64,000 bases of DNA, taken from the NCBI GenBank assembly GCA_003259005.1, contig QLII01000004.1:1-64000 (forward strand), given 5' to 3'. The notes below the pieces were generated by a model. It did no database searches, was not told the origin of the DNA, and saw nothing but the letters and a program-made list of their open reading frames with translations. Shown in pieces: positions 37,512 through 46,319 of the stretch. The position numbers and the translations under genes were made by a program. This DNA is from Spirosoma telluris. GTDB lineage: Bacteria; Bacteroidota; Bacteroidia; Cytophagales; Spirosomataceae. Within the stretch, counting starts at the first letter, position 1. Each line of letters starts with the position of its first letter.

Positions 37512-39047
37512 TTACCGCACCGGTCTAAACTTGCTGATCATCCGTTGAATTAAACTGCTCAGCCAGATAAAGAGCAGTAGACCCAGGATAATCAAGACGG
37601 CATCCAGCTTGTAGGAGAAACCCATAAATTTCTCCCTGCCAGCCAGGGAGAGCTCATACCGAATCCAGTTTCGCTCAACGATCGTCGTGATACGGTCAAA
37701 GGGGAACGCTTCGTCGTAGATGAGTGGGATGATCAACCGGTTGGTCGTATCGATAAAGCCGTATTTGTCCTTCATGCGAACCATCGAGAGGCCATGCTGA
37801 TAATACGAGGCAAAATCATAGGTCAATGGCGTGCGCACCTTGCCCGTCTTATCAATATGGCCGAACTTACCCTGAATGGCCACGGCTGACCTATCTTCAG
37901 CCGTGAAACCGGTCGCTTCATCGTACAAATGTGAAATGCGAAGTCGGCCAGTTTTGTCAATACAACCCCATTTATCATTCTTCTTGACCCAAAATAGGCC
38001 GTTGGTTGGCTTGCGCGTATCGGTATAATGGAAAGGAACGATCAGTTCACCCGTTAGGGGACTCACGTACCCGTACTTATTTCCATATTGTACTCGTTGC
38101 ATACCTTGACCTGAATAGGTGTAATCGACATCAACAGCATCGAGCGCCACCGGAACTTTCAGCACCAAGTCAGGGTCGATGATGCCAAATTTACCTTGGT
38201 ATTTAAAGGCAGTAACGTGTTTGGATCGCTGGATCTGCTCAGTAACAAAGGGAGTAAAGTTGAAGTTGAGAATAAAGAATTCAGCTCCTCTCCACCACAG
38301 CACATCTTCCTGGGTGTCGTGGTTACAGGTATGATTGATTGTCGCGTTTTTGATCAGGTAATCATTTGAATAGTGCTGAATGGGAATTTTGTACACCTCT
38401 TTTCCAGTCTTATCAATATAGGAAAGCCCGTAGTGCGAGTCGGCGGGGTAAATGACCCAGGTTTTACCTTGGCGGAATCGGTCAGTGGAGATGTATTTAG
38501 GCTCGATAACGACTTTCCCCTGTTTATCGATAAATCCGTGCAGACCATACCCTTGCCGGCTAAGTTTCATCGGGACAAACTCCGCTAACCCTTCTTCGAA
38601 GTCGCCAATGTCACGGTAGGCTGGGGTTAATTTGTGTCCGTTTTTATCCGTAAGGAAGGTTTGATAGGAACGGCACGCCTTCTTAATCTTTTTGACCACA
38701 TACACCTCACCATAGTCCTGGTATTCATTGTATTGATTTAGCCAGCCATCTTTGGGGTGGACTTGGTCTGGGCGAATAGCCTGACCGATAGTAAGCATAT
38801 AACAATGAGCGTGAGGTATCGAAAAGTGGTTAGAAGCATTCGTAATTTCTGCCTTTTTATAGTACACCAGGTACTTCTGAAGTAACGCTGAAATATACAC
38901 CTTGATCAACAATAGACCGACTATTCTTGATTGATGCGGTGACTTTACCGATTCCATATAGCTAATTGGGAAACTGTAAACTAGATTTAGTTGGTGAATC
39001 AACGGGGATGGCGCAAACCAGCGGCCTAGCTTTACGATCGGTTTCAC
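37512..39047 (-). CDS. KWG/WG-repeat protein
   Basis: A 511-residue protein with repeated W-G or Y-G-F-I-D modules: GYGLHGFIDKQGKVVIEPKY, NDKWGCIDKTGRLRISHLYD, QGKFGHIDKTGKVRTPLTYD and KDKYGFIDTTNRLIIPLIYD. This is the KWG repeat, a beta-rich scaffold of unknown role common in Bacteroidota. A hydrophobic segment near the N-terminus (IVGLLLIKVYISALLQKYLV) and another at the C-terminus (AVLIILGLLLFIWLSSLI) suggest membrane anchoring. The ATG may be at 39047 or at an internal Met about 30 residues in, right before the first hydrophobic segment. It stands alone on the minus strand. Confidence 0.8.
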   Translation of the reverse strand: MKPIVKLGRWFAPSPLIHQLNLVYSFPISYMESVKSPHQSRIVGLLLIKVYISALLQKYLVYYKKAEITNASNHFSIPHAHCYMLTIGQAIRPDQVHPKDGWLNQYNEYQDYGEVYVVKKIKKACRSYQTFLTDKNGHKLTPAYRDIGDFEEGLAEFVPMKLSRQGYGLHGFIDKQGKVVIEPKYISTDRFRQGKTWVIYPADSHYGLSYIDKTGKEVYKIPIQHYSNDYLIKNATINHTCNHDTQEDVLWWRGAEFFILNFNFTPFVTEQIQRSKHVTAFKYQGKFGIIDPDLVLKVPVALDAVDVDYTYSGQGMQRVQYGNKYGYVSPLTGELIVPFHYTDTRKPTNGLFWVKKNDKWGCIDKTGRLRISHLYDEATGFTAEDRSAVAIQGKFGHIDKTGKVRTPLTYDFASYYQHGLSMVRMKDKYGFIDTTNRLIIPLIYDEAFPFDRITTIVERNWIRYELSLAGREKFMGFSYKLDAVLIILGLLLFIWLSSLIQRMISKFRPVR

Positions 39048-39368
39048 CTGTCTACATGTAAAGAATCCGTCAGTGTCGTTATAACAAGATTCGCCGTGAT
39101 GTGCAGAGTTGAAAAGATGAAGATGCCATGTCTATAAACGTGCTCGTACGAATCCTGACTCTTTGCATAATCAATAAGTAGCCGATATTCGCTTTGAGTT
39201 GATTATTTTAATCTGTAACATTTTCACAACGCTCCTCCGAAAAGGCTACAAACATTCCTTTGGTCAAATTTTACATTTTCTGAACGTTGGTTGATGAAAT
39301 GAAGTAAAAGATCTGGTTTTTGGCCTTGTTAGTTTAGCAACAAAATCCGGTCATTAAATTAGCTGACC
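39048..39368. other. Divergent intergenic region
   Basis: About 320 bases between the KWG gene and the PhyH gene. GAAAAGGCTAC near 39239 and ATTTTCTGAACGTT near 39279 loosely match parts of the dispersed repeat. No gene seen. Confidence 0.3.
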
Positions 39369-40105
39369 ATGCTTATCCAAGAGGAAATCGAGTTTTTAGA
39401 CTCCTATGGCTATCTAAACCTAGGCCAACTATTGACCCTCGAACAGGTTACCCAAATTAATAACCGCTTAGCCCAATTATTGGAGTCGGAAGGTGAAAAT
39501 GCGGGCCATGAACTAGCTCAATCCAAATACATCCGTCACCCGAAGGAAGAAGGGGCTGATCGGTTGGCCGATTTGGTCAATAAAGGGCCCATTTTCGATA
39601 TATTTTACACCCATCCCCGAGTGCTGGCAGGCATTGAAGCCGTGCTGGGGCAGCACTACAAGCTGTCGTCCCTGAACTATCGGGCTGCCAAACCGGGCAA
39701 AGGGCACCAAAAACTCCATGTTGATTGGAAAAATACAGTGGTCGACGGGGCCTACCAAGTCTGCAACAGCATCTGGCTGTTAGACGATTTTACCCAATCC
39801 AACGGATCTACGCGCATCGTGCCGAAAACCCATAAACTGAACCGGTTACCCGACCAAGCTATGGCCGATCCGAATGCTAAACACCCCGACGAAATTCGGA
39901 TCATTGGGCCAGCAGGTTCGGTCTTTATCTTTAACTCGCACGTTTGGCACGGGGTACCACCAACCTGACGGATCAAGACCGGCGCAGTATTCACAGCTAT
40001 TTCTGCACCCGAGACCAACCCCAGCAAATCGACCAAAGCCACTACATCACCGAAGAGACGCGGCAACGCATCGGTGAAAAAGGACAGTATATTTTGGCTG
40101 TTTGA
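39369..40105 (+). CDS. Phytanoyl-CoA dioxygenase (PhyH) family protein (one frameshift)
   Basis: Fe(II)/2-oxoglutarate-dependent dioxygenase of the PhyH family, about 245 residues. The metal-binding H-x-D is in KLHVDWKNTV and the distal His in VFIFNSHVWHGG. Substrate-side segment: CNSIWLLDDFTQSNGSTRIV, then PKTHK (G-x-T-R/H-x-x-P-x-x-H). The 2-oxoglutarate-binding Arg is probably in DRRSIHSYFCTRDQ, after the break. One missing G near 39951 (CACGGGGT) splits the gene. Such enzymes hydroxylate small molecules or lipids; the substrate cannot be told. Confidence 0.8.
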
Positions 40106-40245
40106 AGCGATTAATTCATGATTTTCAATAGTTTACTTATCAATTGACAAGTAAACTAATTGACTTTGCTGCCTGTAGCTAGACTAGCTGTAGTCGACAC
40201 AGCTGGATCAGTACGCCATAGTAAACTATTCATTAACTGTGGCGA

Positions 40246-40975
40246 CTAGACCAACTTATTCGATTCAATCCGCTTGATCAGTCGCTGCACCTGCATCCCA
40301 CTAAAATCGAAGCCTCTGGGGGTTTTGAAACCCGCCAGATTAAGTTGTTCGGCGATTTGGTTTAATGTATTTCCGTTTGATCGCAGCATACGGATCAGTG
40401 CAGAGGCTCGTCGACTATTCTCATTATCCTCGGCCATCTCTTTAGACAGCTGTGCGCCCCTCAAGCCGGCAGCCGCTTTTTTCGCATTGGGTCCACCCAC
40501 TCGCCACTCCCCAACCCGAACGCGACGGGCCTCAACGGCTTGCTGAGTCCGAATGCTGATCAATACCCGTTCCCGGTCGGCGATGGCCATGAACAGCGTT
40601 AAGGTAAATTTATCCAGATTGGAATGTCGCAACTCTCCAGGCGTTCACCTAATTCCTGGTAAATGAAAAGCGCGTTTTCGGTGTTGCGACTCAGCCGGTC
40701 AATTTTGGCCACTACTAAGGTAGCCTGTTCTTTCTTGCAAAGGGCCATTGCCTTTTGGAGTTCTGGCCGCTTGGCAATGGTCTTCCCGCTGCGGATGTCG
40801 GTGAATTCGGCGAGAATGGGTTTGTCTCTATAAAAGTAGTCGATGTAAGCCCGTTGGGCCTCCAGACCCAGACCCGATTCGCCCTGTTTCTTGGTTGATA
40901 CCCGAAAGTATAATACGTACTGTTTTTGGTAGGTGCTTCGCTGGAGGTAGCTACGGAGATAGATTTTTTAACCAT
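40246..40975 (-). CDS. Serine recombinase (two frameshifts)
   Basis: Serine recombinase of about 245 residues with catalytic Ser in VLYFRVSTKKQGESGLGLEA. Then FTDIRSGKTIAKRPELQKAM, VVAKIDRLSRNTENAL (D-R-L-S/G-R) and FTLTLFMAIADRERVLISIR, and a C-terminal DNA-binding segment (IAEQLNLAGFKTPRGFDFSG). One A added near 40922 and one near 40625 repair the frame. The start ATG overlaps the stop of the preceding gene (ATGGTTAA), so three genes form an operon here. It is only distantly similar to the recombinase at 36770. Confidence 0.8.
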
Positions 40976-41412
40976 TGGTTTGTCTGCCTAGCTCTTGGTT
41001 ATACGCATAGTCCTCAGGGCTAAGGTTCTTTTTTAAAAACTCATCCATGCCTAAGTCGTTACGCTCCAGCACATAGCGCCGAAACGGATAGCCTCGCTTG
41101 GCCTCGTCGATACCCTGCTTTTGCATCAATGGCCTAATCGTATCTGGTAATCCTCAAGCCACTCCTCAAAGTAGACTTTCAATAATTCGGCGGCCGTTCG
41201 ATTTTCTGGTCAGGGGTATCCGTCAGTAAGTGTTCAAGCCATTCCAGCGCCGTTTCTTGGGTCTCTCCTGAAAACTGTTTGAATTGGGCCTGGTAGCAAT
41301 AGGTGGCATTGCCTAGCCGGAACATACGGGCCCAGAACTCGCGCTCCTCTTCAGGCAGGCTGGCCAGCGTCCTGGATTGCTCCTCATTATATTTTTCGAT
41401 GGGGTGGCGCAT
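40968..41412 (-). CDS. Hypothetical protein, recombinase operon (two frameshifts)
   Basis: Begins MRHPIEKYNEEQSRTLASLP and continues EEEREFWARMFRLGNATYCY. Adding one A near 41197 and one T near 41145 extends it through AAELLKVYFEEWLED and IRPLMQKQGIDEAKRGYPFR to ELGRQTNG, where the stop overlaps the recombinase start. About 149 residues, helical and charged. Family unknown. Tight coupling suggests a partner or regulator of the recombinase. Confidence 0.55.
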
Positions 41413-41414
41413 GG

Positions 41415-41857
41415 CTACTTGATGGGTGGCATTTTAAACTTTGAGGAATTCTGATAGACCGAATCCTCGTCCACAAATACCCCACCGGTTGGACTCTTGG
41501 CGATCCGATATATCTGGTCATACGGAATCCGAATCCGTTCGGGGAGCGTTCCCTTCTGGGACTAAAGAACGTATCGAGCAAGATACCCTGCTCATCAAAA
41601 TCGAAATTGTCCGCCGAATCGGGATGAATGTAAATCGGGCACATATACCGGCGCGAGTGTAGCCGGGTACTGTCGACAAAATCAATGTAGCTGGCGGATA
41701 CCATATAATGGGCATCAGGCTCGGCCATGTCGGCGACCATTTGTTTGAGAATCGTGAGCAAGTGTAGGTCGACCGGATGGGTTGACGAGGTTGGATCTGC
41801 TGGCATAGATGAGGTAGGCTCGGGCAACATTGATTTTATCTCCTTAAATATAGCCAA
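41415..41857 (-). CDS. Hypothetical protein, first gene of recombinase operon (one frameshift)
   Basis: Begins MAIFKEIKSMLPEPTSSMPA. Contains MVSASYIDFVDSTRLHSRRY and FDFDEQGILLDTFFS, and after one added C near 41560 ends PERIRIPYDQIYRIAKSPTG, then VFVDEDSVYQNSSKFKMPPI. About 148 residues, no signal peptide or catalytic motif recognised. It ends two bases before the next gene starts. A perfect 12-bp inverted repeat lies 12 bases upstream of its start. Confidence 0.5.
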
Positions 41858-41868
41858 TTTAGTAAAAA

Positions 41869-41902
41869 TAACAAAGCCATAACGTGCGTCATGGCTTTGT
41901 TA
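41869..41902. promoter_or_regulatory. Perfect 12-bp inverted repeat upstream of the recombinase operon
   Basis: Arms TAACAAAGCCAT / ATGGCTTTGTTA separated by ten bases, just before the minus-strand operon start. It could be an operator for the operon or a terminator for transcription from the right. Confidence 0.5.
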
Positions 41903-42042
41903 CGTTAAATCGTTCATATATTATCTGACTGACAGCTTGGCAGTGAAGACCGTTTTGTCACAGTTTACGCCAAACGAATTACAAATTGTAAAACTTTAGG
42001 TAGTGGCTACTTCAGCCAAACCAAAAAGACTAGCTTGCCGGT

Positions 42043-42228
42043 ATGAATAGAGATAAACAACCTATCCCTCCAGATGCTGATGAAGAACTGGACGATCCCT
42101 ATGTACACACGGTTTCAACGGAGGAGTTCGTCGAAACCGTGGAGCAGGCTAGTCAAGAGAAGAAGGAGGACGTATTAACTCCGAACGGGACTAGCTATTC
42201 TCTACTGAACCGTGCGTCAGCTCTGTGA
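42043..42228 (+). CDS. Small acidic protein, second copy of the family at 18681
   Basis: A 61-residue product, MNRDKQPIPPDADEELDDPY followed by VHTVSTEEFVETVEQASQEK. The 25-residue core is nearly identical to the protein at 18681-18884 while the flanks differ, so this is a real conserved small-protein family in this genome. The last 15 residues (TPNGTSYSLLNRASAL) have no counterpart in the other copy. Soluble, acidic. Function unknown. Confidence 0.6.
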   Translation: MNRDKQPIPPDADEELDDPYVHTVSTEEFVETVEQASQEKKEDVLTPNGTSYSLLNRASAL

Positions 42229-42270
42229 TGATTTATCTTCAGGTGATAGCCTAAATAAAGGACTAGTTGC

Positions 42271-42305
42271 GCCTGGGACTGATAGTCTAACTATCAATCC
42301 CAGGC
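42271..42305 (+). terminator. Hairpin, likely terminator
   Basis: Arms GCCTGGGACTGATAG / CTATCAATCCCAGGC pair with one mismatch. It lies about 40 bases after the small acidic gene. Confidence 0.5.
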
Positions 42306-42310
42306 TATAA

Positions 42311-42351
42311 AATGCTATCCATTAAAGAAGCGTTTTCGTGAACGATTTTTT
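42311..42351 (+). repeat. Dispersed repeat with TGAACGATTT core
   Basis: TTAAAGAAGCGTTTTCGTGA continues into ACGATTTTTT; a looser copy of the repeats at 21611 and 36551. Confidence 0.4.
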
Positions 42352-42709
42352 GGGGGTGTATAAAAAGGAGGTAACTAACTATGTTACAATCGATTATGCG
42401 TTCAATAAACTTATACAATTGGCCAATTAACTGAACGAAAATTTAATTGACCCGTCCTATGATTCGTCCTAAAACATGTTGACCGTTTGTTGATTACTTA
42501 GATTTTCATATGACAGTAATGAATATCAAGATAAGTTGGATAAATTGACCGTCCATTTCTAATTTCAGCAAATCCATCGATTCCACCAATAGTTTATTAC
42601 TACATTTTTCTTTTTATCTATTGGTTTGTGTAGTAACCTTCTCGCTAAAAGCTGGTAATCAAGAGGGGAATTTTCAGGTTGAGGTATAAATGACTTAGAT
42701 TAATTTAAT

Positions 42710-44168
42710 GTAACTGTTTAGGTAGCCCATTGGAAGCTGCCGCTCAGAACGCTGGCTAGTTCATCGACTACGTTCTGACTGTTCTTTCTCATGGTGGAGA
42801 TAAAGCCTGAAATACGGGCATACATACCCGCTCCGCTTTCAGTCCGAAAGCAGCCGCTTACCCGCTGTTTCACCTTCACGGGCCGCAGGTCTCGTTCGGC
42901 CTGGTTATTGGTGAAGGGAACGCCAGGCTCAAAAGCAAAAGCTAACACCGCATCCTGATGCAAAATCAGCCGATCTAGCAAGTTACGGCCTTTGCTACGT
43001 TTGGCCCGGCCAGTCCGACCGTCCGCCTTGAAAAATACCAGGGGCGGCAGTTCCTCTTCGTCGGCCTGCCAGCAAAGTTGCTCATAGCAATGCCGCCAGT
43101 GTGCCGGCTCCGGCACTAAAAGGGGGCGTACCGACTGGCTTTATAGGCCTCCAGCAGATAGGTGTGCATGGATTTGGCCCAATGAGAACCCTGCTCCATG
43201 AGAGCGGCCAGTTCCCGTAGCAGATGCGCCCCGCACAGCGCATGGCGACCCTTGCCTACGGTGAAGTACGAGGCCCAACAATCATGTACGGTCCAACTGA
43301 GACAATTCCCGAAGATACTTTGTGGGGACAAAAGGGCATCCTGCCCCCGTTTGGGATGGACAAACAGGTAGGTATAGGTCGAGTTGCTGGCTACATGCAG
43401 CCAGTGCAACTTACCACCCACCCGCACACCCGTTTCGTCAAAATGACAAACCGCAGCCGCCTTAAGTTGCTCTTTAATCTGCGCTTCGATTGGCCTTAAC
43501 TGCTCATCGAGCGTGGTTTGGACGCTGACCAGCGTGGCCGGGTTGTAGGCATAGCCCGTCAGGTCGGCCCAGAACTGGGTCACTTTGGCAAAAGGAATGC
43601 GGTAGTCGATGTTGAGCAGTACACTCTGAGCCTGGATGCGGGGCCATACTGCACAGGGGCCGTTACTTCAGGGGGAACTGGCCGGTCGACATACAGCCGC
43701 AGGTGCATTGGCGGCCATCAACCGGTGTTCTTCAATCCACAGCCGGGCTGGGGTAAATCAAATACCTGTCGTCGGGCTACCGGTTGGCCTTCTGCCTGGA
43801 GGAGCGCCCCACAGTACTGGCATTGGGTCGCCTGATGAATATGGACGGCATCGGGTTGCTCGACAAAGTGGAGCGTTTTACCAGGATGTCCGGGTTGTCC
43901 GCCTGGTTTTTTACCCGCTTCTTTAGGCAAAGCAGGTTTTATAAGGGGCTTTTTAGTGAGGCCGTCCGAGGAGGGAGGCTTGCTGGAATTAGCCGAATTT
44001 TGGGCTAAGCGCGTCTTCAACTCGGCATTTTCCGTTTCTAGTTCATGGACACGGGCTTTCAGGCGCTGAACTTCAGCCAGCAAGCTGTTGATCAACGCCT
44101 TTAGTTCTCCCAGATCCATTATCTCTACCATAAGTAAGTATCAGCAAATTGCGTACCTAAACAGTTAC
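42710..44168 (-). mobile_element. IS66-family insertion sequence with 8-bp target duplication
   Basis: A 1459-bp element bounded by 15-bp terminal inverted repeats GTAACTGTTTAGGTA (42710-42724) and its complement (44154-44168). The flanking eight bases AATTTAAT occur directly on both sides (42702-42709 and 44169-44176), the duplication size expected for IS66. It carries a single transposase gene without the tnpA/tnpB accessory genes, as in short Bacteroidota members of this family. The unmutated duplication points to recent insertion. Confidence 0.9.
42718..44131 (-). CDS. tnpC: IS66-family transposase (frameshifts)
   Basis: Transposase of the IS66 TnpC type, about 470 residues. It begins with a leucine-zipper coiled coil (INSLLAEVQRLKARVHELET), then the LAQNSANSSKPPSSDGL segment diagnostic of IS66, a zinc-finger-like CQYCGALLQ, and the DDE core: CHFDETGVRVGGKLHWLHVA (first Asp), SWTVHDCWASYF (second Asp) and TNNQAERDLRPVKVKQRVSG (Glu). 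Single-base contractions near 43740 (CCC) and around 43117 split it. The stop codon lies inside the left terminal repeat. The start ATG is given at 44131; an internal ATG 12 bases later is possible. Confidence 0.85.
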
Positions 44169-44259
44169 AATTTAATAATGCAAAAGATGGATTTGTCTAA
44201 GCTACTCTATAATTTGTCATTTATTACAAAATTCAAGAAAATATAAGCTACTATAGGAT

Positions 44260-45164
44260 ATGGATTTGAGGTCAATTGTTGAGCAGAATCAGGGTGATAT
44301 CGCTTTTATCATTGGTAATGGAATAAATCGATATTTGAATAATCCACAAGCTATTTCTTGGGACGAGTTACTTATAAGACTTTGGAATGAATTTTCTCCA
44401 GATTCATATAATCAAGTTCCGGAGGGAATTACATTAACAGAGTTTTACGATTTACTAGAAATTTCTGCAGGAGAAAGTCGCACTGCTAATTTCCAAATTC
44501 AGAAGAAAGCTAGTGAACTGCTTTCTGGGTGGACCTTTCAACAACACCATACGGCTCTTGTCGCAAAAGCTTATCAAATCAACGCCCCCATATTGACAAC
44601 AAATTTTGACCTTATCTTGCCTAATTGTTGTTCATTAAGGCAATATTATACTGACACAAAAAGGTTTACTGATTTTTATCCCTGGACCACTTATTATGGT
44701 GACAGACAGTTGGAATACCCAACAGATGGTTTCGGCATTTGGTACATAAATGGATTTGTAAATTACCATAGAAGTATTCGATTAGGCCTTACACATTATA
44801 TGGGGTCAGTCGAAAAAGCCCGAACGCTACTTCACAAAGGTGACGAAAATAAATTATTTAGTGGAAAAAATCAGGAAAGATGGAGAGGGGCAAAAAGCTG
44901 GTTACATATAATTTTCAACAAGCCCCTTTGTATTATTGGCCTAAATTTGGCAGAAAATGAAGTATTTATCCGTTGGTTATTAATTGAAAGAGCCAAATAT
45001 TTTAAAAAATTTCCAGAGCGACGCAAAGCTGGTTGGTATGTTACAAAAGTAATACATCACCTGACGTACGATTAGCTGGTAAATTAAAGTTTCTTCAAGG
45101 AGTTGGTCTAGAAATTATCGAGGCTAATGACTATTGGGATATTTACGAACGTCCATGGTATTAA
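44260..45164 (+). CDS. SIR2-like domain protein (one frameshift)
   Basis: Sirtuin-fold protein of about 300 residues. The NAD-binding start is seen in IAFIIGNGINRYLNN (G-x-G-x-N/S-R) followed by ISWDELLIRLW, and the central ILTTNFDLIL is the T-T-N-F-D motif of the SIR2_2 family. A HIS-box-like IWYINGFVNYHRSIRLGLTH comes later, and the end ANDYWDIYERPWY is reached after one added base near 45060. Bacterial SIR2-like proteins in this context are usually NAD(P)-degrading abortive-infection effectors. Whether this one acts alone or with the neighbouring genes is unknown; it lies on the opposite strand, beside the IS66 element. Confidence 0.75.
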
Positions 45165-45378
45165 TCCCTATTCAACCTAATCTTATCCTTTCCTATAAAA
45201 GTACAAGCATCACTACTAGATGTACCGATTAAGCAGTGGCTCAGATATGTCATTTTTTCCTAGGGGCCGAAGGATGTGGGTGAATAAATATTTTGGTCGA
45301 TTACTTCTCTAATTCTTGAGGAGCATCAATAGTTCTCTAGTATTCGATTTTAAGAATTCTCAATCCGTCTCTCTATAT

Positions 45379-46224
45379 TTATTCATCTGGCTTGTTCAGG
45401 AAATTGCTAAGTTTTCTCGCGTTCGATGGATAATAGTGAAAGAACTCTGCAAATTCCTCTGTTCTTAGGTTCTCATCAACTTTATAAAATCCTTCATACT
45501 GTGTTAGCGCCAAACGGTTATTTATAATCAGGATATCTTCGATGCCATATTCAACATAAGTCGAATAATTGGCCATGCCAATATTTCCCGATAAACCTAC
45601 TCGCAAACAATCGTAAGGATGTAATGTCGATATTATAGTCTCGAATGATTTCTCGTATTTCAAATAAAACGTTTGAACAGACTTCGTGATAAAAGGCACT
45701 CGGAATGGAGTTTTCGCGTGCCAATTTTCATTAAGTTTAAAATACCATGATGTCTCAAGGTTAGTGATATATGTGCTTGCTGTATTTAAGTAAATGATCA
45801 TAAAGGAATTATCGTCTAGGCAATAATAAGCATATCTAGAAAATGTGATAATATCCTTTCGTGGTAATAATAGCTTTATAGTAATTAGAGAAATGCTTAG
45901 GCTATATATAGCTAAACCTAGTACGGCTTCAACGATAGTAATTACTCTTGAAATGCCAAGAGGTGACATATCTCCATATCCTATTGTAAGTATGGACACA
46001 AAATTAAAATAAATTAAATCCCAATAGCCAATTTTTGAACAGGATAAACAGCTAATGCTTATCGGCATATTGAAAATGAACTCTATTGTGCCGAAAAAAA
46101 ATACTGGAGCGGCATACAGGATTAACATTAATCCAATAAGATTCCAAACTGATAAAGCATCAATCCTTTCGATAAATGATTGTTTCCGATTTTTAGGCAG
46201 CTCAAACTGTTTTCCAACTTTCAT
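45379..46224 (-). CDS. Two-helix potassium-type ion channel with C-terminal domain
   Basis: A 281-residue membrane protein. Helix 1 about residues 27-55 (WNLIGLMLILYAAPVFFFGT), pore loop with selectivity filter TIGYGD at 80-85, helix 2 about 92-115 (VITIVEAVLGLAIYSLSISL). This is the Ion_trans_2 (KcsA/MthK-like) layout. The cytoplasmic C-terminal part of about 160 residues (NTASTYITNLETSWYFKLNE and onward) has the look of an inward-rectifier-type beta sandwich. It lies 95 bases downstream of the giant protease/PIN gene on the same strand, so it may belong to that operon. Ion channels can serve as membrane-depolarising effectors in defence loci; that role here is inference. Confidence 0.8.
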   Translation of the reverse strand: MKVGKQFELPKNRKQSFIERIDALSVWNLIGLMLILYAAPVFFFGTIEFIFNMPISISCLSCSKIGYWDLIYFNFVSILTIGYGDMSPLGISRVITIVEAVLGLAIYSLSISLITIKLLLPRKDIITFSRYAYYCLDDNSFMIIYLNTASTYITNLETSWYFKLNENWHAKTPFRVPFITKSVQTFYLKYEKSFETIISTLHPYDCLRVGLSGNIGMANYSTYVEYGIEDILIINNRLALTQYEGFYKVDENLRTEEFAEFFHYYPSNARKLSNFLNKPDE

Positions 46225-46319
46225 AGTTCTTAAAAATAGAACCTACAGTGTGATATATTATTTCTAGCAACTGTAATAAAACCTTTTCTTGAATTACTTC
46301 CATTAATAATATAACAAGT

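Larger units (their letters stand above)
42229..42709. other. Gene-free stretch left of the IS66 element
   Basis: About 480 bases with no gene. It holds a hairpin at 42271-42305 and a dispersed-repeat copy at 42311-42351; the rest is AT-rich. Confidence 0.4.
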
